Source: Gaiellasilicea sp035645095 (GTDB lineage: Bacteria > Actinomycetota > Thermoleophilia > Gaiellales > Gaiellaceae). Taken from it: 6,180 bases of DNA. How positions within the stretch are numbered: the first letter of the stretch is position 1; the number at the start of each line of letters is the position of its first letter. A program made the position numbers and the translations under genes. Location: assembly GCA_035645095.1 (NCBI GenBank), contig DASQNG010000137.1, forward strand, positions 1-6,180. Direction: 5' to 3'. Of this stretch, positions 1-4,258 are shown one piece after another. The notes beneath the pieces were generated by a model that did not search any database, had not been told where the DNA came from, and saw nothing but the letters and a program-made list of their open reading frames with translations.

Positions 1-136
1 ACGGCTAGCGCTAGTCGCTTGGCCGATCCGCTACTGCTTCGACCGGTTGCTCCAACGCTTTGCGTGCGGCGGTCGCCTGACTGGGCCAGCGCTGAAAGAA
101 GTGCAATGGAAGAAGTGCGTTGAAGAAACGCCCGAG
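1..136. other. Non-coding flank downstream of paaD
   Basis: No convincing gene is visible in these 136 bases on either strand. A 10-bp perfect palindrome, CTAGCGCTAG, lies at 5-14. A 9-bp direct repeat, AAGAAGTGC, occurs at 96-104 and 110-118 (period 14), with a degenerate third unit after 121. Just past the paaD stop, a weak 5-bp inverted repeat (GCGTT at 117-121, AACGC at 127-131) could form a small hairpin in the paaD transcript. It lacks a proper U-tract, so I do not call it a terminator. No paaE start is seen here. Confidence 0.5.
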
Positions 137-631
137 CTAGATCGTCTTGAACTGCTCGAACGGCTGCCGGCAGTTCGTGCAGTAGCGGACGGAGCGGCAG
201 GGGGTGGGGCCGAAGATGTTGTCGAGCCGCGTCTCCGTCGAGCCGCAATACGGGCAGCGGTGGGCCGCGCGGCTCAGTTGCAGCAGCGTCGGCTCGCGCT
301 GGCCGCGAGGCGCAGGGGGCGCGAATCCCGCCTGCCGGAGCTTCTCGCGGCCCGCGGGCGTGATCTTGTCGGTCGACCAGGAATCGTCCAGCAGCACGTC
401 CACCTGCGGCTCTGCACCCAGGGCGGAGACCGCCTGCTCCATTTGCCGGCGCATCACGTCGAGCGCCGGGCAGCCCATGAAGGTCGGCGTGAACTCGATC
501 CGCACCCGCTCCCCGACGATCTCCACGCTCTTGACGACGCCGAGGTCGACGAGCGAGATGACCGGGATCTCGGGATCCGGGATCTCCGCGAGCGCGGCCC
601 AGACTCGCTCCTCCGTGATCGGCAGCGTCAC
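137..631 (-). CDS. paaD: PaaD, phenylacetyl-CoA epoxidase maturation protein
   Basis: This predicts a cytoplasmic protein of 164 residues, close to the roughly 165 of Escherichia coli PaaD. PaaD proteins are needed for active phenylacetyl-CoA epoxidase in vivo and are thought to help assemble or insert its metal centre; they are not part of the isolated catalytic complex. The N-terminal half is a DUF59/MIP18 domain, with DPEIPVISLVDLGVV at about 19-33 and FTPTFMGCPALDVM at about 47-60, including the typical Cys54. The C-terminus is a zinc-ribbon-like or Fe-S-binding segment with CPYC (Cys126, Cys129) and CTNC (Cys151, Cys154), plus Cys145. I chose the GTG at 631 because it overlaps the paaC stop as GTGA, the same arrangement as paaB-paaC. 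An adjacent GTG at 634 is equally possible. The ribosome-binding site is weak, so coupled re-initiation after paaC is likely. Confidence 0.93.
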   Translation of the reverse strand: MTLPITEERVWAALAEIPDPEIPVISLVDLGVVKSVEIVGERVRIEFTPTFMGCPALDVMRRQMEQAVSALGAEPQVDVLLDDSWSTDKITPAGREKLRQAGFAPPAPRGQREPTLLQLSRAAHRCPYCGSTETRLDNIFGPTPCRSVRYCTNCRQPFEQFKTI

Positions 632-1284
632 CACTGCGCACCCACGGGCGCCGACCGCCGCACCATCGTCATCTCCTCCCACAGCTCGGCGAACTCCTTG
701 CCCGGTTCCGAGCGCTCGACGGCCTCCACCTCCGGCCGCCCGACGCGCTCGGCGAGTGCGGGGCGCAGCTCCGGGTCGAGCAGCCCGAGCGCGTGGGGCC
801 AGAGCTCCTCGACGGCGGTGGTGAACCGCTCCTCCTCGCGGAGGCGCGCGAGCCACATCTCGGCGTGCAGGCGGTGGTAGGCCTCCTCGCGCTCGATCTT
901 CGCCGCGATCCCGGCCAGCTCCGCGTCGCCGTGCTCCTTCAGCGCCGCGATCCGCACCGCGTCCGCCGTCTCGTAGAGGACGTGGCGCGCGATCGTCCGG
1001 GCCCAGTCGGGGACGAGCCGCAGCTGGACGAGCGGCGCGCAGCGGTACTCCTCGGGCCGGCGGTCGAAGGCGAGCGCGTCGGCATCCGTGGCGCCGAGGT
1101 CGCGGGCGGCGAGGTCGTACAGCGCCCGGGCGTGCCCGATCTCGTTCTGCGCGATCGAGGAAAAGGCGACGTCCTCCTCGAGGAACGGCGCGATCCCCGT
1201 CCACTCCGAGTTGCGCCAGCCGACGATCAGCTCGTCGTCGGCGAGCTCGAGCGCGACGTCGGCCCGCGGCCGCGCGCTCGTCAC
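628..1284 (-). CDS. paaC: PaaC, 1,2-phenylacetyl-CoA epoxidase subunit C
   Basis: This is the ferritin-like structural subunit that pairs with PaaA in the epoxidase, which converts phenylacetyl-CoA, O2 and NADPH to the ring-1,2-epoxide. The predicted protein is 218 residues, shorter than E. coli PaaC (about 248). The C-terminal block, with its EM..(V/L)(Q/R)R pattern and final QW, still aligns with E. coli PaaC as I recall it, so the loss is internal and not a truncation. Two ExxH motifs are visible, Glu48/His51 (QNEIGHA) and Glu134/His137 (REEAYH), with Glu36/Glu37 and Glu105 or Asp108 as further possible ligands. E. coli PaaC lacks both ExxH pairs. The GTG start overlaps the paaB stop (GTGA, 1281-1284) and has a GGAG five bases upstream, inside paaB. 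The gene is translationally coupled on both sides. Confidence 0.94.
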   Translation of the reverse strand: MTSARPRADVALELADDELIVGWRNSEWTGIAPFLEEDVAFSSIAQNEIGHARALYDLAARDLGATDADALAFDRRPEEYRCAPLVQLRLVPDWARTIARHVLYETADAVRIAALKEHGDAELAGIAAKIEREEAYHRLHAEMWLARLREEERFTTAVEELWPHALGLLDPELRPALAERVGRPEVEAVERSEPGKEFAELWEEMTMVRRSAPVGAQW

Positions 1285-1601
1285 GCCCGCTCCGGCGCCG
1301 GCGAGGCCGCCGCGTCCGCGTGCGCGCGCTCCGTCAGGCCAACGCGCGCACGCGCCTCCTTCAGGCGCCCCTTGATCGAGTAGCCGTCGACGCGCCGGTA
1401 CTTGAGGTCGAACTCGTCCGGGAACTCCTCGATCGACATGATCTCCTCGCGCGGCACCACCCAGAGCGCGACCGACTCCTGCCGGCGCGCGTAGAACTCG
1501 CGCGCGTACGCCTCCGCGAAGGCCCGGTTCGGCGCGTGGAACGACCCCCCGTGCACGAACGCCTGACCCTTTCGCTCCTGTCGAAAGACCTCCCAGATCA
1601 T
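1281..1601 (-). CDS. paaB: PaaB, 1,2-phenylacetyl-CoA epoxidase subunit B
   Basis: This is the small subunit of the phenylacetyl-CoA epoxidase; in the family it bridges PaaA-PaaC units in the larger complex and is not catalytic. The predicted protein is 106 residues (about 95 in E. coli). The family core is clear: WEVF near residue 3, HGGSFHAPN at about 17-25, an alpha-helical AYAREFYARR stretch, then the WVV strand followed by the acidic IMSIEEFPDEFD. The last 25 or so residues, rich in Ala, Arg and Glu, are an extension relative to E. coli. I prefer ATG 1601 over the in-frame GTG at 1607, because the GGGGAG at 1612-1607 sits five bases before the ATG and would overlap the GTG. It is 160 nt from paaA, an unusually large gap within this operon, and overlaps paaC by 4 nt. 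Confidence 0.92.
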   Translation of the reverse strand: MIWEVFRQERKGQAFVHGGSFHAPNRAFAEAYAREFYARRQESVALWVVPREEIMSIEEFPDEFDLKYRRVDGYSIKGRLKEARARVGLTERAHADAAASPAPERA

Positions 1602-1606
1602 CCGCA

Positions 1607-1612
1607 CTCCCC
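1607..1612 (-). promoter_or_regulatory. Ribosome-binding site deciding the paaB start
   Basis: The minus strand reads GGGGAG, five bases before ATG 1601. This favours that ATG over GTG 1607, which overlaps the site. The motif begins only four bases after the end of the 1617-1654 hairpin, so folding of that hairpin could affect ribosome access. Confidence 0.6.
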
Positions 1613-1616
1613 GGCC

Positions 1617-1654
1617 GGGCGGCTTCCGCCGGGCAGAGCCCGGCTCCGCCGCCC
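1617..1654 (-). repeat. Strong composite hairpin in the paaA-paaB spacer
   Basis: Two nested perfect 7-bp stems are present. The outer arms are 1617-1623 and 1648-1654 (GGGCGGC with GCCGCCC). The inner arms are 1628-1634 and 1638-1644 (GCCGGGC with GCCCGGC). They are separated by a purine internal loop (GGA against GGAA in the minus-strand RNA) and closed by a 3-nt loop. All 14 pairs are G-C. No U-tract follows in the paa transcript, so a simple intrinsic terminator is unlikely. Its position between paaA and the paaB ribosome-binding site would suit RNA processing, paaA mRNA stabilisation, or tuning of paaB translation. The structure is read from the sequence; the role is inference. Confidence 0.7.
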
Positions 1655-1659
1655 TCGCA

Positions 1660-1726
1660 CCGGTCGCGGCACGCGGCTCTCCGAGGCCGTACCTCCGTAC
1701 TGTCCTCTCCGGCGCACCGCGACCGG
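1660..1726. repeat. Long-range inverted repeat in the paaA-paaB spacer
   Basis: A perfect 10-bp inverted repeat has arms CCGGTCGCGG at 1660-1669 and CCGCGACCGG at 1717-1726, with 47 nt between them. A related but interrupted copy, CCGGTCTCGCGG, lies at 1748-1759 close to the paaA stop. Together with the hairpin at 1617-1654 it makes nearly the whole non-coding spacer self-complementary. In so GC-rich a sequence some inverted repeats arise by chance. Confidence 0.5.
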
Positions 1727-1761
1727 CACGCCGTGAAGCGCGGCTGCCGGTCTCGCGGCCA

Positions 1762-2664
1762 CTACGCCGCCTCGGCGAGCACGACCTTGGCCACCCAGTC
1801 GACCTCTGCGCGCGAGAGGCGCCGGAAGTCGAGGCGCTCCTGCGAGGCGGGCCCGTGGCCCGTGACGACCGCCATCAGCTCGTCCCAGTCGGGCTCGGTG
1901 TACTCCCAGCGCCCGCTCGCCTCGTCCTTGCGGAGCTTCGGGTCGGGTATCTCGAGGCCGAGCTCCCGGATCTGCGGCACGTAGCCGTCGAGGAACTGCT
2001 GCCGCGCGTCCTCGTTGCCCTGGCTCTTGATCCGCCACACGAACATCGGGTCCTCCTCGGCGGGGATCGGCGTACCGTGGAAGTGCATCAGCGGCGTCCA
2101 CCAGCGGTTGAGCGCCTCCTGCACGAGCTCGAACTGCGCCGGCGTGCCCGTCACGAGCGCGAGCACCGTGTCGCGGCCGTGCAGGATGTGGAACGACTCC
2201 TCCCAGCAGACCTTCTTCATCACGCGTGCGTACGGCGCGTACGAGCACTTGAGGAGCGCCTTCTGGCTGATGATCGCGGCGGCGTCGACCAGCCAGGCGA
2301 TCACGCCGACGTCCCCCCAGCTCTTCGTGGGGTAGTGGAAGACGTTGTGGAACTTCGACTTGCCCGAGATGAGGTCGTCGAGGCAGCGCTCGCGCGGCTT
2401 CCCGAGGTCCTCGACGACGCGGTAGATCAGCTGGCAGTGGCCGACCTCGTCCTGGATCTTGGCGGTGAGCGCGAGCTTCCGCTGGAGCGTCGGGGCGCGC
2501 AGGATCCAGTCGCGCTCCGGCAGGACGCCCATCAGCTCCGAGTTCCCGTGCATCTCCACGAACTTGATCAGGCGGGCGCGGTACTCGTCCGGCATCCAGT
2601 CGTCCGTTTCCACCTGGCCGCCGGCCTGGACGTACTCGAGGAACTCCTGCGTGCGCGTGTCCAT
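1762..2664 (-). CDS. paaA: PaaA, catalytic subunit of phenylacetyl-CoA epoxidase
   Basis: This is the oxygenase subunit of the multicomponent 1,2-phenylacetyl-CoA epoxidase, which opens the aerobic phenylacetate pathway by epoxidising the aromatic ring of phenylacetyl-CoA in the cytoplasm. The predicted protein has 300 residues (309 in E. coli) and a ferritin-like four-helix fold. Expected di-iron ligands are Glu43 (HGNSELMG), Glu73 and His76 (KIQDEVGHCQL), Asp127 (WLVDAAA), and Glu156 and His159 (WEESFHILHG). Other family hallmarks are HYPTKSWGD at about 110-118 and the WWTPLMHFHGTP segment at about 188-199. The ATG at 2664 has a GAGAGG about seven bases upstream. It is the first gene of the paa unit, divergent from the TetR gene across a short region that holds the candidate operator. 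PaaC, PaaB and the reductase PaaE are its partners; paaE is not in view. Confidence 0.97.
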   Translation of the reverse strand: MDTRTQEFLEYVQAGGQVETDDWMPDEYRARLIKFVEMHGNSELMGVLPERDWILRAPTLQRKLALTAKIQDEVGHCQLIYRVVEDLGKPRERCLDDLISGKSKFHNVFHYPTKSWGDVGVIAWLVDAAAIISQKALLKCSYAPYARVMKKVCWEESFHILHGRDTVLALVTGTPAQFELVQEALNRWWTPLMHFHGTPIPAEEDPMFVWRIKSQGNEDARQQFLDGYVPQIRELGLEIPDPKLRKDEASGRWEYTEPDWDELMAVVTGHGPASQERLDFRRLSRAEVDWVAKVVLAEAA

Positions 2665-2700
2665 GTGAACGCCTCTCTGCGTCTCCGCGGCGGGTCTACC

Positions 2701-3336
2701 GTGCCCGGTCCGCCGTGTTGGCTACCGATCGTTAGCATCGAGTGTATCGCCGGTCGGCCGACATCGAAACGGAGCCGCGAGCTGACGCGCCAGGCCGCGC
2801 GGCTCTTCGCCGAGCGGGGCTTCCACGGCACCTCGATGGGCGACCTCGCCGAGGCGATGGGCGTGCAGAAGGGCTCCCTCTACTCCCTGACGGAGTCGAA
2901 GCAGGAGCTCCTGCTCGAGACAATGCGCGAAGGCGCGGCGGCGTTCCACGCCGGGCTCGACGCGATCCCCGAGGACGCGCCCGCGACGGAGAAGATCCGG
3001 CACGCCCTGCGCGCCCACCTGCGCGTCGTCGCGGAGCAGCTGGACGTCGCGACCGTCTTCATCCGCGAGTGGCGCTACCTCGAGGGAGAGCGGCGGGCCG
3101 AGATTCTGGCGGAGCGCCGCCGCTACGAGGAGCGGCTGCGCGCGCTCTTCCGCGAGGGGCGGGAGCTCGGCCAGCTGCGGACCGACCTCGACGACGTGGC
3201 GGCGGCGCTGCTCGCGACCTCCGCCGCGAACTGGGCCTACACCTGGCTCGCCCCCGGGCGCGACACCGACGACCTCGCCGACCGCTTCACGGCGATCCTC
3301 GTCGACGGCATGCGCGGGTATGCCACGCGGCCGTAG
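2701..3336 (+). CDS. TetR-family regulator, probable PaaR-like repressor
   Basis: This is a DNA-binding regulator with an N-terminal TetR helix-turn-helix and a C-terminal all-helical ligand domain. Counted from GTG 2701 (211 residues), the HTH region spans about 19-75: RPTSKR at 19-24, ARLFAERGF, HGTSM at 42-46, then LAEAMGVQKGSLY and SK.ELL. The usual YxHFxSK box here reads YSLTESK. The C-terminal domain has EKIRHALRAHL, the VFIREWRYL segment and an acidic-basic helix before a Trp-rich stretch (ANWAYTWL). Its divergent position next to paaA and the PaaR-like palindrome suggest control of the paa genes by phenylacetyl-CoA. The start is uncertain. GTG 2701 is the only conventional in-frame start between 2701 and ATG 2836, which would remove part of the HTH. 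It gives about 18 residues more than most family members and has only a weak GGCGGG upstream. Confidence 0.85.
   Translation: MPGPPCWLPIVSIECIAGRPTSKRSRELTRQAARLFAERGFHGTSMGDLAEAMGVQKGSLYSLTESKQELLLETMREGAAAFHAGLDAIPEDAPATEKIRHALRAHLRVVAEQLDVATVFIREWRYLEGERRAEILAERRRYEERLRALFREGRELGQLRTDLDDVAAALLATSAANWAYTWLAPGRDTDDLADRFTAILVDGMRGYATRP
2722..2735. promoter_or_regulatory. Candidate PaaR-type operator
   Basis: CTACCGATCGTTAG is a 14-bp palindrome with a single mismatched pair (C at 2725 opposite T at 2732). From memory, Thermus thermophilus PaaR, a TetR-family repressor of phenylacetate genes that responds to phenylacetyl-CoA, binds CNAACGNNCGTTNG. This site matches 9 of the 10 fixed positions. 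It lies about 58 bp upstream of paaA, between paaA and the divergent TetR gene. A poor -10-like TACACT (minus strand, 2746-2741) would place the paaA transcription start on or next to it, a sensible position for repression. The match is seen in the sequence; binding is inference. Confidence 0.6.
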
Positions 3337-4156
3337 CCTCCTCCTCGCCGCGGGGATCGTGCCGATCGCCGTCGTGGCCGTCGCCCTCTGGCTCGGTGTC
3401 GGTCGGGGCGCGGGGCCGACGTGTGAGCTCGAAGCCTTCCCGGAGCAGGGCTCGCGCCACCTCGAGTCGTTGCCGCGGGGGTTCGAGTACAACTCGTTCC
3501 CGCCGACGAGCGGGCCGAGCGACGATCGCCCCCTCGTGTGGGAGACGTACAGCGAGCCGGTGTCGCAGTTCCGGCTCGTGCACGGGCTGCTCCACGGCGG
3601 CATCGGCGTGCAGTACGGCGACCGCGTCCCGGCGCAGACCATCGTGGCCGTGCGGGAGTGGTACGAGTCCGACCCCGACGGCATCGTCCTCGCGCCGCTG
3701 CCCGACCTCGGCGAGCAGGTCGTCCTCACGGCCTGGCGGAACCGTGCTACCTGCGACTCGTTCTCCGAGCGGGAGTTCACGAGCTTCCGCTCGCGCCACC
3801 GCTTCGGCGGCCCGGAGCGGCCGACCCGCGGGAGCATGCGGCGCGGGGCCGACGGGGAGACGAACGCGCTCGGGCTGCGTGTGACGCCGCCGTTCGTCCG
3901 CGACCGGGCCACCGTCACGCTCGGTTTCGACGAGCCGCTTTCTGTGTCCGTGGAGGTCCGTCGCGAGCGGGCGTCGGGCCCGCTCGTGCGGCGACTCCAG
4001 GCGGTGAGCCTGCTGCCGGGGCGCGCGGTACGGCTGCGCTGGGACGTCACCGACGACGCGGGCAGGCGGCTTCCGCCGGGGACGTATGCCGCGGTGGCGC
4101 GCGTGCGGGGCTGGGACGACACGCCGGCAGCGCATTTCGAGGTCCGCCGCGCCTGA
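3320..4156 (+). CDS. Membrane-anchored DUF3105 protein with C-terminal FlgD-Ig-like domain
   Basis: The function is unknown. The predicted 278 residues start with a short basic segment and a hydrophobic helix at about 7-27 (uncleaved anchor or signal), so the rest is probably outside the membrane. Residues 35-165 resemble DUF3105: a leading Cys35, the FPPTSGP box at 60-66, EPV at 79-81, LVH...HGG with His88 and His92, the VLAPLPDL strand, and TAWR..(A/T)CD with Cys145. The family usually has a His right after PPTSGP, as I recall it; here it is Ser67. Cys35 and Cys145 could form a disulfide. The last 90 or so residues look like a FlgD-type Ig domain, with Trp241-Asp242, TDDAG at 244-248 and PPGTY at 252-256. 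ATG 3320 overlaps the TetR gene by 17 nt, so the two are probably cotranscribed. The ribosome-binding site is poor. Confidence 0.82.
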   Translation: MPRGRSLLLAAGIVPIAVVAVALWLGVGRGAGPTCELEAFPEQGSRHLESLPRGFEYNSFPPTSGPSDDRPLVWETYSEPVSQFRLVHGLLHGGIGVQYGDRVPAQTIVAVREWYESDPDGIVLAPLPDLGEQVVLTAWRNRATCDSFSEREFTSFRSRHRFGGPERPTRGSMRRGADGETNALGLRVTPPFVRDRATVTLGFDEPLSVSVEVRRERASGPLVRRLQAVSLLPGRAVRLRWDVTDDAGRRLPPGTYAAVARVRGWDDTPAAHFEVRRA

Positions 4157-4170
4157 CTGATTGGTCAGTC
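4155..4170. promoter_or_regulatory. Dyad resembling a TetR-type operator
   Basis: A perfect 6-bp inverted repeat, GACTGA at 4155-4160 and TCAGTC at 4165-4170, is separated by TTGG; the first arm starts inside the TGA stop of the DUF3105 gene. GACTGAnnnnTCAGTC is a common layout for TetR-family operators. It lies 88 bp upstream of the propeller gene start. It could also form a small hairpin in RNA, but no U-tract follows. It does not resemble the 2722-2735 site, so a regulator other than the neighbouring TetR protein may use it. Confidence 0.45.
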
Positions 4171-4248
4171 GATTCCAGCCGGGTTTCCGGGTGGTTTCGC
4201 GGCTGAATTACGCGGCGAGAAGTCCGTGCGGCAGCGACTGACGATTCC

Positions 4249-4253
4249 AGGAG
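4249..4253 (+). promoter_or_regulatory. Ribosome-binding site deciding the propeller-gene start
   Basis: AGGAG lies five bases upstream of ATG 4259 and is the best ribosome-binding site in the window. It favours ATG 4259, whose product opens with a clean signal peptide, over the in-frame GTG at 4226, which has no such site. Confidence 0.75.
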
Positions 4254-4258
4254 ACGAC

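Noticed and set aside
117..131. Small hairpin just after the paaD stop as an intrinsic terminator
   Set aside because: The stem is only 5 bp with a 5-nt loop, and no real U-tract follows.
1598..1729. A 43-codon reading frame from GTG 1729 through the paaA-paaB spacer, with its TGA overlapping the paaB ATG as ATGA
   Set aside because: It is Arg/Gly/Pro-rich with no ribosome-binding site, is the tail of a longer open frame antiparallel to nothing but overlapping paaA out of frame, and looks like a by-product of high GC. The ATGA overlap is the only suggestive point.
1855..2700. Long plus-strand open frame antisense to paaA, continuous with the TetR frame
   Set aside because: The part over paaA is low-complexity and antisense to a certain gene. 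Only the portion from about 2701 shows TetR homology.
2722..4122. 466-codon minus-strand open frame opposite the TetR and DUF3105 genes
   Set aside because: Its Ser/Arg/Pro-rich composition has no recognisable domain, and the opposite strand carries recognisable families. It is a high-GC shadow frame.
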